A stretch of DNA of 64,000 nt from Paramacrobiotus metropolitanus. Taxonomy: Eukaryota > Tardigrada > Eutardigrada > Parachela > Macrobiotidae. Numbering within the stretch: position 1 is the stretch's first letter; every line of letters begins with the position of its first letter. Below, piece after piece: positions 7,812 through 17,740 of the stretch. The notes below the pieces were generated by a model. It made no database searches, was not told where the DNA came from, and worked only from the letters and a program-made list of their open reading frames with translations. The translations under genes were made by a program, and so were the position numbers. The stretch covers positions 1 through 64,000 of the forward strand of contig NW_026570357.1 of NCBI RefSeq assembly GCF_019649055.1. The letters are read 5' to 3'.

Positions 7812-9851
7812 TTATATGCGGGTAACTTTCCGATGGTGGCTCTTTGTCATCTTTGGCCTTTTCCTCGTCCTTTTCGTTTTGACACTTCCTCTGCCAGTAC
7901 CAGTTCGTAGCGGCATATCGAAGTGGAAGCTTTTACCCGTGCCCGTTTCATGCGCCTTGCTGTAACTGGGCGGAGGGGACTCCACTGTTGCCGTTTTAAC
8001 TCCATATTGTAGGAGTTGTTCATCTTTGTGCTTATTTGACGTCTGGAGCGCCTTGTTCTCATCTTCCAATCGTTTAGTCCTCAGTTGAAGTTCTTCTCTT
8101 TCTCTCTTTAGATCAGAATTTTCCAGGTTGACCCTTCGTAAGTGTTCCTGCAGTTTAAAAGACTCCTGCTGGGTGACCTTTTCATTTTCCCGTTCCATCT
8201 TTTTGATGTGCTCGACCAGCTCACTCGTTTCATTTTCGAGTTGCTGATACTGCCCAGCGGCTGATCTCAGCTGATCCTTGATTGCGATCAACTCATCATC
8301 TTTTGCCAATGCTGTGGTGGTCATCTCGACGAGGTCAGTGTTCAGCTTTGCAATCTCCTGACTCTTTTGAGCGACCTGTTGTTGCCACTCTTTGTCCTTC
8401 AGCTCCAATGTTGTGACCATTGTGTCCAGTCGCCGTGCTTCCTTCTGCCATTTGAGTCCTTCCTTAGTGACCTTTTCAATGTCTTCTGTGACCTTTTCAT
8501 TCTCCTGGTTGACCTTTTTGATTTCTTCTTTCAGGCGTTCTCCTTCAGTAGCTGTGATGTCTCTAGCCTCTCGCATCGCTTTGATTGCATCATTGCGCAA
8601 CTTCTCAGCTTCGTCCGCCCGTTCCTGATGACCTTTCGATTCTAGTTGCAGAGTACTGACAGCCTCCTCCCGTAGCTTCAGGTCATTCCTTAGTTTGAAC
8701 GTCTCCGTTGCCAATGTCGTTAACCGTTGTGTGACCTCTGCGAATTTGGTCGCGTATTCGTCCCGTTTAGTTTCAGCTTCAGTGACCTTTTGACGCAACT
8801 GGTCACACTCGTCCTTCAATTCGGCTAAGTGTCGTGACCTTTCAGCTGATTCTTCTGACATACTCTCGTTCAACTCGCTAACCGCAAGATGACCTTCCAT
8901 TTCTCTGTCATCTACCATTTTGAGGTACTCTTCAGCGAGTTCTTTTTGACGCTCGTATTTAATCTTCCATTCATCCGCTGCGCTTTCCAAGTCGGCCTGT
9001 TGTTGCTCCAGTTCATAGATACGAGCATCCAGAGTTCCTATCCGATTTTGATATTCCTGTTTCCTTTTCGTCACCAGGCCTTCCTTGGCTTCGAGTTCCT
9101 CTTCCAACTCCTTCACGCGTCTCTTCAGAGTTGACGTGGGACTGTTAGGTGACGGTGGTCGTACGTTGATGACCTTTCCTGTTTGTGTCCGTTCGATTAG
9201 GTGCTCCGGTATATCTTTGAAAGGTGTTATCCCTTCAGCACGGTCAGCCTCCTTCATCGCGGTTTGGAAGGACATATTCATCGTCGCTTCGTCATCCGTG
9301 AAGTAAGACTCATTCGATTCATCTGAGACCATTGGAGTTGACCAAAGGTCATCGCCTGCGGTCTTATCATTCAGTGAAAGGTCATCCAATCCCAGTTCAG
9401 TCAGTTCCTCTTCGGTGACCTTTGTGTTTCTCTCATCCACTTGAGCCAGGTTCACATTTTTATCCTGCTCATTCGTTCCACTAATGGTGGCATCAAGCTG
9501 TGATGCTCCAACTGGTTCCGCTCCCCTTTCTGTGGGTTTATCCTCCCCGGTGACCTTTGTCTGGTTCATCGGATGACTTCCCGCCGCAGATGCGGGAGTA
9601 TCCTTTCCGTCACCGCTGGAGCTCTCCTCATTCTGTGTAGCTCCAAGCGCCACTTGGTATGTGCTATCACTGCCTTTGCTGTCTTTTCTTGCAAAGGTCA
9701 CAGCCGCTCGGGTCTGTCTATCATGTCCGACTGGACGCGCGAGCGACTTGTATTCCTTCTTATATGGATCAACTGCGCTTTGTTGTGATCCTCGGGAGCT
9801 CCTGCTTCCCTGACTGCTGGTAGATGTCGGTTCCTCTTTGTCTTTATCCAT
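7812..9851 (-). CDS. Coiled-coil protein encoded upstream of Gag (ORF0-like)
   Basis: A 679-aa ORF with an acidic, disordered N-terminal third (about 1-235) and a long heptad-patterned coiled coil from about 235 to 620 (runs such as LEEELEAKEGLV and LDARIYELEQQQ), then a basic tail ending KVTRI. No enzymatic motif is seen. A large coiled-coil ORF ahead of Gag is not part of the usual Ty3 plan, yet decayed Elements II and III in this window have the same order. Possible roles are RNA binding, particle scaffolding or trafficking, none shown. KVT and KGH peptides in it are translations of the AAAGGTCA DNA motif. The start is the first ATG after the leader array. Confidence 0.75.
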   Translation of the reverse strand: MDKDKEEPTSTSSQGSRSSRGSQQSAVDPYKKEYKSLARPVGHDRQTRAAVTFARKDSKGSDSTYQVALGATQNEESSSGDGKDTPASAAGSHPMNQTKVTGEDKPTERGAEPVGASQLDATISGTNEQDKNVNLAQVDERNTKVTEEELTELGLDDLSLNDKTAGDDLWSTPMVSDESNESYFTDDEATMNMSFQTAMKEADRAEGITPFKDIPEHLIERTQTGKVINVRPPSPNSPTSTLKRRVKELEEELEAKEGLVTKRKQEYQNRIGTLDARIYELEQQQADLESAADEWKIKYERQKELAEEYLKMVDDREMEGHLAVSELNESMSEESAERSRHLAELKDECDQLRQKVTEAETKRDEYATKFAEVTQRLTTLATETFKLRNDLKLREEAVSTLQLESKGHQERADEAEKLRNDAIKAMREARDITATEGERLKEEIKKVNQENEKVTEDIEKVTKEGLKWQKEARRLDTMVTTLELKDKEWQQQVAQKSQEIAKLNTDLVEMTTTALAKDDELIAIKDQLRSAAGQYQQLENETSELVEHIKKMERENEKVTQQESFKLQEHLRRVNLENSDLKREREELQLRTKRLEDENKALQTSNKHKDEQLLQYGVKTATVESPPPSYSKAHETGTGKSFHFDMPLRTGTGRGSVKTKRTRKRPKMTKSHHRKVTRI

Positions 9852-9926
9852 GTTGATCGGATAACTTGGACGCTCCTGCCAATTGTTCTCACAAACACGT
9901 TATTGTATGGTTTATTCAATTGTCCT

Positions 9927-10472
9927 AAAGGTCACTTTCGTTCTGTGAAATTTTCTAAGTCCTTAGTAAAGGTCACTTTCCAGTTGGAAAATTTCGATTA
10001 AGTCCCGTTTAAAGGTCACTTTTTCGTTAAAAAGTTCGAGAGGTTTGCCCTAACGGTCACTCTTTAGACAAAACTTTCCGAAACCGTTTCTACGGTTAGA
10101 ACACATTAACGAATGAAATCCTACAGCTGCTGATGTCGCTGTATTACTATTCAGTTCAATTTCACTTCGGTAAAGGTCACCGTATGTCACTTTCGGATCA
10201 TAAAGGTCACTTAACTAGGTCAATCCGGTCGATTCCAACTTTTTGGTAAAGGTCACTTTTCTAAGTTAAAGGTCAACTTCTGGTCTCAAAAGCTTTCCGA
10301 CTCAATTCAACTCAAAAGGTCACTTTCTAACTCAATTTCTGTTAAAAGGTCACTTTCCCGCTCAATTCAAGTTAAAGGTCACTTTTTAAGCTCAATTCGA
10401 TCAAAGGTCACTTTCTAGCTCGGTTTTGATCAAAGGTCATTTTTCCTTTGTCAGAACTTAAAAGGTCACTTT
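9927..10472 (+). repeat. Leader tandem array of AAAGGTCACTTT
   Basis: Thirteen exact AAAGGTCA copies plus one variant (ACGGTCAC at 10053) lie between the coiled-coil ORF and the promoter-like region. Starts are at 9927, 9968, 10011, 10172, 10202, 10248, 10268, 10315, 10345, 10374, 10403, 10432 and 10461. The last six are spaced by 29-30 bp, with a semi-conserved CTCAATTC spacer; the first four sit 41-43 bp apart. All are in plus orientation, so the element RNA (minus strand) carries the complement AAAGTGACCTTT. Confidence 0.95.
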
Positions 10473-10560
10473 CCGTCTCACTTATCTCATCTCAAATCAA
10501 ATTTCCCATTATCGCTCAAGTTCAACGGAAAATCCCCATTCGGGTTGTTTACTTCTTTCT

Positions 10561-10771
10561 GATTGGTCCGCTAGCTCAAAATATTCAATTCAAATTTCGA
10601 CCAATCACAGCTCAAATAACTGACCAATCACGTTAGTCCATTTAAATTTTTATATTAGCCTGACGTCACGGTCAACGGCCAGACGTGCACACCGTGTGCA
10701 AAACTCCGCCTACTTTTACACTCAGCTCAGTACGGACCAATAAAAATTGCCAATTTTACCAACTAGCCAAT
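10561..10771 (-). promoter_or_regulatory. Promoter-like region for Element I (TATA, CRE, CCAAT)
   Basis: On the minus strand there is a TATA-like box (TATAAAAA, 10647-10654), a perfect CRE/ATF palindrome TGACGTCA (10661-10668) just upstream of it, and CCAAT pentamers near 10601, 10624, 10737, 10750 and 10767. A start site about 25-30 bp beyond the TATA would give a leader of roughly 770 nt containing the whole AAAGGTCA array. This could be LTR U3/R, but no second LTR is in the window. Promoter function is inferred. Confidence 0.45.
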
Positions 10772-12240
10772 CTCGTAATTATTAACGGTTTTCTACCTGT
10801 TAACCGTCCGTCCGTTCCGCGTTCCACGGGGAAATGATCCAAATGATCCAGATTCTTCTTCCACTATCCGTTCCCGCGCTGCCGCCGGTTTTACCGTAAC
10901 GGTGGTGCCGCACGCTTTTGATAAGTTACTGTGCCGGCTGACTGCCGTAGCAACAGTGGTGGCGCTCTACTCCAGTTTGGAGGAGTCTGATCGGTCTTTT
11001 CCCGTGCGCCCCTTTTGGCGCTTCGCCGCTTGTGGCCCACGGCTTAGGCTTCGCTGAAGCCTTGCCGAGTAACGGTGACACCAGTGCAGGTCTTCGCTGA
11101 AGACTCCGCACCGAGGAACACCGCCGACTGAACTCTTTGACTCTTGCACAGCTAAGGAAACAGTACGGTTCTTCGCTGAAGATCCCGTACCGAAAACCGA
11201 AGCTGGAAAATCCACGTCAGATGAGGCAGTTCACCGCTTGTGGTGTGCGCTTTGCTGTGAGTACAGACCTGTGCCTTACTGGTCGGGTTCCACGTCAATA
11301 ACAGGCCAACTTTGCCTGACACAAATCAAATCAGAGAACCGCTGTCGGCTCTGCTACCATCTAATGCTAGATCCAACTGTGATCCAGATACGGAGACCTA
11401 AACGGAATAGATCCCGTGGAGTGAGCTATGCGATAAGTATAGCGAACTACGCGGAATCGCGAAACGTCGCACCGCTAATAGCTAACTTTTAATAATATTG
11501 AAAATTCCGACAATCGAAAATCAATAATGATCGGCGCAGCTCGATCGTAAAGCGTGGAGCCCATTCAACAGCGTGCAACGCTGTGCAGCACGTGCTATGC
11601 CGCGCCCACTAACAAAACACAAGCCAATCAGAAGCGAGACACAACACAGGCCATAATCCAAAGGCGTAGCGCCTAGCGCCACTGACGTGAACGCTAGTGA
11701 TCCCGGTCTCACAACAGAAAAAAACTAAGTTTTTTTTTAATTTGCTGAAATTATTTACTGTACAATTTGACTACTACGGTACCCTTTTAGCGGAGTAACG
11801 TTACGATGGAGACTATGATACTGCAGCAGGCTGCAACTCGCATGCGGCAAGAGTATTTAAGCAACGGATTATCGTTGTTCCGGCTCGGGCTACGAAAGAC
11901 GGTCAACAGAACGAGACATAGTGAGAGAGGCTGAGTTAGAGCAAGCCTTTGCCCTTAGAGAAGGCGGCATTCCTTCGCTGCGACTGATCTCTCTGTTTCC
12001 TTCCATTTCTAGCGAGTGGTCTGCAGACTGCAGCCATGACTCGCCTTTCAGTCAGAGCAGCGTCTAAATCTAACTGACAGCCTGCCGGCACTGGCCACTG
12101 TGAATGGCCCATGTGCAAATTCTTCATCTGTTGGCTCACGGCAAAATTTTCTGAGAGTGAGAAGTTATCAAGCGAGTTGAAGCCTATACGACCAGCAGAC
12201 AACAGCCAGGCAACCACGTCAGCCTCAACCATCGACATCT
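10772..12240. other. Region without convincing genes (apart from the hairpins)
   Basis: Contains the three hairpins, GC-rich sequence near 10860-11060, AT-rich sequence near 11700-11760, and only short, unsupported ORFs. I see no tRNA, rRNA or recognisable protein. It may include Element I LTR sequence. Confidence 0.5.
11040..11190. ncRNA. Three tandem hairpins with one loop and compensating stems
   Basis: At 11040-11067, 11084-11111 and 11163-11190 the sequence folds as outer stem, small internal loop, inner stem, loop GCT. Outer stems differ but stay paired: CGGC/GCCG, GTGC/GCAC and GTACGG/CCGTAC. Inner stems are GGCTTC/GAAGCC, GTCTTC/GAAGAC and TCTTC/GAAGA around the constant core CTTCGCTGAAG. 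Each unit is exactly 28 nt. A minus ORF (10967-11215) runs through them, but the three cores fall in three different frames, so protein conservation cannot explain them. The transcript strand is unknown. They lie upstream of Element I and may belong to its LTR. Confidence 0.6.
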
Positions 12241-12910
12241 AGATCCCGTATGTAACCCAGGCTGCCAGCCTGGGATATATTCAGGATGTTGATGTCGAGC
12301 CCGCTAAATCCACCCCCGACACCGTCGAAAATGCAGCTGAGCTGATGTACCGCCGGAAAACTCCATTATATGCGCACGTGAAAAAGCGACAACTGGGTTT
12401 CGTTCTCGGTGAGCGGGGATGGTAAGCAACAAGCGACCAACAGCCGTTGACGGACAAATTAATGGGAGCGGAGAAGGGTTCGATCGTGTGCAACTGGTTT
12501 GCCAAACTTATTTCACTCAGTGGGCAGTTGTTTTCCCCATGGACCGAAAGTTACTGCTGCGAAGATGCATCATGCCCTACAAATACGATGACAGACGGGC
12601 ATTTCTATCCTCTGCTTGCAGAATTTGCTTTTGCATCCACAAAAGTCTCGACGGCTACGGCAAACCATGGCTTATCATGTCCCTTTTCCCGCAGGAAGCC
12701 CCGCTAAAAGCACCATTGACCATCGACCATCGGTGTCCTGAATGTATGCCAGCCTGAAAATCTGGCTGGGACACATTCAGGGCATTGATAGAGCGATAGC
12801 CCCACCGTTGTGAATACTGCTGGACCGATGGACTGCCTGAAAACTCCATCTTATGCTCCTGAACAGAACCGCCAACCCAAGTTCGTTCGCGGTGAACAGG
12901 AGGCCGATGG
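12241..12910. repeat. Diverged direct duplication (two about 180-bp copies)
   Basis: 12241-12425 and 12732-12910 align in the same order: a CAGCCTG-containing hairpin (perfect 8-bp arms CCCAGGCT/AGCCTGGG near 12256-12274), an ATTCAGG...GATG/CATTGAT segment, a GAAAACTCCAT motif and a TTCGTTC(T/G)CGGTGA segment. The intervening 300 bp has no recognised gene. Short ORFs cross both copies on the minus strand but are not conserved in frame. The origin is unknown. Confidence 0.6.
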
Positions 12911-13019
12911 GATATGAGTGCGCATTTTTCGGTCCATGCCTTGCAGTGCAATCGTACGCCTTATCCACATTTTTAATGAGATATTTTGCAATCTGATTTT
13001 GGCAGACTGATATTTTTCG

Positions 13020-13760
13020 TCCTTGATTGTCAGCGAATTTTCGACTGTGTAAGAAGTAAAACCTGCACAGATGCTAAAACTTAGCCGCAAGGTATATGGA
13101 CAGCGGAAATTACAAACTTTTGTACGCCACATCGGGGATTTCAGTGTATGATCATCTATTTAATTTAATTTAATCGCGATCAGAGCAGGTAGCCCATATC
13201 CGGCTAGGTTGACAGTATAGCATGGGATTCTAAACCTGGCTGAACATCAAGAAATAAAAACGGAATCGGAAGGTCTGCAGACTACAGGTATACCTCGAAT
13301 GCTGCCTTATATGGGCTCCCCTTATATTACTTTCCCTTATCTGGGCTCCCGAGCAATATGAGCAACCCTCTACATGGGCGGTTACGTTATTACTCACACT
13401 TTCGCAACCGTTATCAGTGTTATGCCTTAGTCAGCCTGACTGAAAATTTTGATTTATTCAAAATACTTATTTTGCCAGTACTTTGTAGCATTTAGTTTGT
13501 TTCAAAGTGCTCAGGTAGCATCAACGAGAGATTCAAAATCTTTCTAAAATTTACGGTTTCTTAAAAATTTATGGTTGAAAGAAGTAGAAAAGGGTTCTGC
13601 TATAAATCCGATAAATTTAATTTGACGGGCATTGCGAACTAGCCGGGAGCCCAGATAAGGGAGAGTTATATAAGGGGAGCCCATATAAGGCAGCATTCGA
13701 AGTATCGCTGACAGTGGCGATAGACGTCAGATAGTAGATACTCGTAGTCAAAAGCGCGAA
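13020..13760 (+). repeat. Dispersed repeat, copy 1 (second copy 17005-17200)
   Basis: Two segments match by eye between here and 17.0-17.2 kb. One is an about 80-130-bp block with CAAGGTATATGGACRGC followed by GAAATTACAA. The other is a later block GACAGTSGCGATAGACG followed by ATAGT..GTCAA. In the 17-kb copy they are contiguous and abut Element II's leader array; here they are separated by the MITE. This could be a solitary LTR or leader remnant of the Element II family, which is inference. Confidence 0.45.
13293..13696. mobile_element. MITE with about 58-bp terminal inverted repeats
   Basis: The left end (13293-13350) and right end (13637-13696) are inverted copies built around GAATGCTGCCTTATATGGG, CTCCCCTTATAT and CCCTTATCTGGGCTCCC. 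The 285-bp centre is AT-rich and non-coding. No transposase is present, so this is a non-autonomous DNA element. The target duplication is not clear. It appears to be inserted within a copy of the dispersed repeat also seen near 17.0-17.2 kb. Confidence 0.8.
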
Positions 13761-13855
13761 TTAATATAATTACAATTTAAAAATTATAATTAAATAACAC
13801 AGTCAAAATCCAGCCCGTTATCCATACGAATATAGCGGAAACCACTCCTATTACC

Positions 13856-15711
13856 AGCTCCAGATGAATGTGATGACCTGTGACCGAATCGGCAATCCGC
13901 GTCGACAAACGCGACAGATCGACCCCTCTCGGCACAACACGATTCCTCTCAAGGAACTCCAGCACCTGCATTTCCAGCTGCTCGGCCGCCTGACAGGTGA
14001 TCGAATCCTTCGATACAACGGCCCTCAGTAGGTGCAACTCAAAACGACACTGTGCCCAACATACGCGTTCGGCGGTGCTGCACATCCGCCGCAGAGAGTT
14101 CAGGGTTTGCGTCATATCCCAGCCATACCAGTCCGGCAGCCAACACCGATAAAATACCAGGGTTCTGACGCGGCTACGCCGCCCAATGACGTAGCGGAGC
14201 ATGGTGGCCGCATCGTCGCATTCGCTCATGTCCATGTGTATAAGAACCATCGTCTTGGTGCTTTGGTTAACGCAGTGGAGAAGACTGGCCAGTATCCAGA
14301 ACAAGGGCTCCCTGCGAAGCGACGGACAGTCCTCGTTGCGGCCAGAGACCCGCACATCGCGGAAGAAAGCGCCGGTGGTGAGGATAGCGTTCCAAAGGAC
14401 GCAGGTGCGCCGGCAACGGGTGCGGTGGACGCTGTCCAGCGACTGGAAGACTTCCGTTAGCAGCATGCTGGGTAGCGATTGGAACAGTGGACAGCAGGCG
14501 CTGGCATTCTTCCTTTCCTTTTCCTGTATAAATTGCTGCTCAGTTTCATAATGTAGAATGTAGGAGTAAAAATAGTAGATACTACGCTTTTACCGTTACA
14601 GCAGCCGTGGTATATTAACCATAATTGTTTCGTATTCGTTTTGGGACAACTCGTTGTGCCACGGTTTCGTTAGATGATATTTGGTCACGCGACTTTCCTG
14701 TATATCCCGAATAACCCGAACTACCCCGAATGAATATCCCGCGGGTTAGAAGTTTAGGAATTGTGTATAGCAACGAGCAGTTAAAATGACTATTCGGCAC
14801 GAAAACGAATTGTCCTTAAACGAAATGCCTGTAATACCCGTCCGTCTGTGCCGAATTGTACTTCGAACAAAAATCCCGCGGCAACATGTCGCATGGAGCC
14901 ATGCGGCAAGTTTTAAACGCATGATATGCAACCATGCATTAGTCCAAAACCGGGGCCGGCGATTTCTGCGTAATAGATTTCTTAGTGTTGCTACTTTATT
15001 AAATTTTGGAATCGCGTACCAATTTGCCCTTTCTGTAAAAGTGGATGCTGAATTACAGCTAGGCATCTAACAGCGACGCTCCGCTTACTAATAAAAAACG
15101 CACCTGTCCCAGTCGCCGCAAGATACGTTCCCCGCCGCGTTGTACTTCTAGCAGCCTGTCGACGTTCACCAGCTCGGTGAACCATGGTAGTTTCTGAAAA
15201 ATTCTTCTCGTCACAATCTGATGAGACGCGCCTGGACAGGCCGCCGACAAGCGTTTGCAAATTGTAATTTCAACCCTACACTGTCTTGTATGCAGCGACT
15301 GGCCAAGTCGGTTTCCGAGGGCGGTCGGCGCACTTGATTCGTGGGCAGCAGCTCCTTAACCACACCATGGGGCAGTTGCGCCTCCACGACGTACACACTG
15401 GCCAAGTAGCTCTCCTTCCCAAGGGACACTGCATTCGCGGGGTACCATTTCCAGGGGCTGTCGGGGCCAGCGCGCAGGAGGGACTGCACCTTAGGTTCAA
15501 AAGCCACACCCAGCTCCAAGTCATAGCAGGGTCTCCACGCGCGAAAGATACGGCCGTATGCGACAAATTGTGAGCGTTGTGCAGTACAGCCAAAATCAAT
15601 GATTAGTCCGTTCTCCACCGCGTCGACTGCCCTGCCCAACTGCATGAAGCCGTCAACAAGGACCTCCACGGCGTTCCACGGCGGGTCTTCGTCTTCTTCG
15701 TATATGAACAT
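13856..15711 (-). pseudogene. F-box locus C (Agenet-like module plus F-box)
   Basis: Exon 1 (about 15104-15711) starts at MFIYEEDED and carries the family N-module: WNAVEVLVDG...G.IIDFGC, then VQSLLRAGPDSPWKWYP and an LP.NQVRRPPS end. Its last part shifts frame near 15250-15260. The donor GTGCGTTT matches the donor in loci A and B. After a 580-bp intron, exon 2 (13856-14523, acceptor TATACAG) encodes the F-box LPSMLLTEVFQSLDS...CRRTCVLWNAIL and the family C-terminal repeat. The donor at 13855 is GTAATA, but I find no family last exon downstream; reading on gives a hydrophobic tail. Frame break plus missing exon suggest a pseudogene. F-box proteins recruit substrates to SCF ubiquitin ligases. 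Confidence 0.6.
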
Positions 15712-15779
15712 GGCCACAATTTTGTACTGGTCGGTTGGTGCAGCCCGGAGTTTCAACGGAACCACCGACAAAATGGCTG

Positions 15780-17004
15780 ATGGCGGGTAAAAAATGTTGC
15801 ATTCACGGCAGCAACTATTATTAACCGTGATCGCCGAAATCGGAATTTGACATATACGTTCCTCGAAAATCGAAACTCACTCATAATCAGGGAGAAAAGT
15901 TAGCTTGCAACGGCTGCATGCAAGGCGGAAAGAAAGGATATTTCTAAAGTAGTCGTCTTTATGGGCGGCAATCTGGCCCATCTCGTGATACATGGAATAT
16001 TGTAGCGATAGTATTTGTACGAACGATAAGACCGCCCAGTTATGATGAATCATTCCATCGCGTTATGAATTTGTCCACTTTACCGGCTAGTTTCCTTTCT
16101 CATGAACTTCTAGAATTCAGTCTTGACACTCGCTTGCTACAGCTTGCATCTACTTGATTGTTCCTCTTGCTGAAACTCTTGCCGTAAACCTTGCTCCTTT
16201 TCTTGAACGCCTTGTCATTAAACATGCCTTGAGTTACGTTGTTGCGTTTGACCGCTTGGGATGAACCAGTGTCATCCCAATCGGAGCCACCTGTGTAATT
16301 GAGTAACATCAGCAGTAGCGTCCTCGGCCAGCATCGTTGCCGGTCGTACCACCTTTCATCCTAACAGCCGACAGATCGTGGTAAGGTGGATTATCCAACC
16401 CACTAGAACAGTAGCCAGATAGGCCACTGTTACAATATTCAGTACAAAACTAACCACCTGTTGCCGAATTGAGAAACTTATCACTGAAAAAAAAGCCTTA
16501 TTGCCTGAAACTTGTTGCCTGAATTTAATCATGGAAGAACCGTTTACCTATCGGCGTTTTTAGTGCGAAACACTGCTTTTGCATAGCAAAGTTTTACGGA
16601 CAATCTCCCCCGAATCTTGAAGGGGTGTATTGTGGAATCTCGCGATTGTCCAGCTGTTATGGACATATGGCAACGGAAATTGCTAAGGGAATAATTTTAA
16701 TTGGTTTTAGTTTTAGTTATGAATGATTTTAGTTGGTTGTCTGTACGCTGTACGCCTAGCGGACGGTTAATATTAATAAATAATATTACGGCGTTACGTA
16801 TTCACACTTGATCTGTACATGTTAGATGTTAAGGTTGAATTTATTGAATAATCACATGGAATACAGGTTTCGAGAAAAAATCAGAACAAAAGTACATCTA
16901 TCAATCCGTAAAACTTGATAATCGAGATTAGCAGCAGATCAACAAAAGTCTAAAAGGCAGAAAAGCTTGAGGTGCTATTCTGGAGGTGGTTTGCGGTTTG
17001 CCCA
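15780..17004. other. Intergenic region, nothing recognised
   Basis: About 1.2 kb of mixed composition with only short, unsupported ORFs and no RNA gene or clear repeat. The upstream region of locus C would be at its left end. Confidence 0.5.
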
Positions 17005-17203
17005 CGAATTTCCGATTGAGTAGGGAGTATAACTTAGCCTAGCTGCTAACACTCACCGGCAAGGTATATGGACGGCCGAAATTACAACTCAAGCGTTACT
17101 TGTTCTACGGCACAACGGTTTATCAACATCTATGTCGCGGATGTCGGACAAAATCCACAGACAGTCGCGATAGACGATAGTCAAGAACCAAATTAAACGG
17201 AGT

Positions 17204-17373
17204 GGCTATTTTGCCCCAGTGTGTGGGGGGAAAATAACTACTGGGCTATTTTGCCCCAGTGGGGCCCGTCTAATAGTTAGTTGGCTATTTAGCCCCATAC
17301 TGGGGTTTCATAGTCCTTGGCTATTTAGCCCCATTGAGGGCGTCAGAGTAGCCTTCCGGCTATTTAGCCCCAT
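17204..17373 (+). repeat. Leader tandem array of Element II (GGCTATTTtGCCCCA)
   Basis: Five copies of GGCTATTTTGCCCCAGT or the variant GGCTATTTAGCCCCA start at 17204, 17244, 17283, 17319 and 17358, a period of 36-40 bp. The spacers between them are poorly conserved. The array sits about 370 bp upstream of the coiled-coil ORF, the same place as the AAAGGTCA array in Element I. Confidence 0.88.
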
Positions 17374-17740
17374 AACACTTTCGAAGGTAACGGAAAAAAT
17401 GTTATAGGTTGGTACATTACCGTGGCCAATCCTGGATTTTTTGGTATGCCAGTGCAGATATTCAGTTGTCAACTTCACCAGTGACATCGGATAGAAATAC
17501 AAACGGGAGTGCGCCGGTAAAATATTATAAACTGCTCGTATCCATCTCTCTCGCGCTGTTCCCGTTGAGAATGTTGTATAATAAACTCCAAGGTCAGATG
17601 CAAGAAATGGCAATAAATTGCAACGATTGTTTTGAAGTCGCGGCAACTCACTTACAAAATAATTAGAAAATGCTAAAAAAATGCCATAAAATGCGGGCCC
17701 GGTATAAACCCTCAACAGACACAAACTGTTTGCTCGGCAG

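Larger units (their letters stand above)
58..10472. repeat. Dispersed AAAGGTCA (TGACCTTT) motif through Element I
   Basis: By eye I count about 40 exact TGACCTTT on the plus strand between 1 and 9851 (AAAGGTCA on the coding strand), 8 in the opposite orientation in the same interval, and 13 in the leader, all opposite. The most frequent extended form is GGTGACCTTT. Chance expectation for an 8-mer on both strands of 10.5 kb is about 0.3. In the remaining 53 kb I find only three (near 34095, 53190 and 56048). In coding sequence the motif appears in all three frames, as KGH, (E)RSP and KVT. Confidence 0.93.
1..10668 (-). mobile_element. Element I: partial Ty3/gypsy-type LTR retroelement
   Basis: Read on the minus strand, the order is promoter-like region, repeat leader, coiled-coil ORF, 68-aa ORF, Gag with a zinc knuckle, aspartic-protease ORF, several repeat-rich ORFs, then Ty3-type reverse transcriptase running off the window. 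RNase H, integrase and the distal LTR would lie before position 1, so no LTR pair can be tested here. A protease with DTG, an RT segment reading KMDLQSGFWQIPM and a CCHC knuckle place it in Ty3/gypsy (Metaviridae-like) retroelements. The leader, the upstream coiled-coil ORF and about 3 kb between protease and RT are unusual for the group. Several frame breaks are present, mainly in pol. Confidence 0.88.

Noticed and set aside
10315-10472. CRISPR-like array with 29-bp period
   Set aside because: The context is a eukaryotic retroelement leader, only the 12-bp core is conserved, the spacers are similar to one another, and no cas genes are present.
10967-11215. 82-aa minus ORF over the three hairpins
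   Set aside because: The repeated core falls in three different frames and no domain is recognisable, so structure explains the sequence better than coding.
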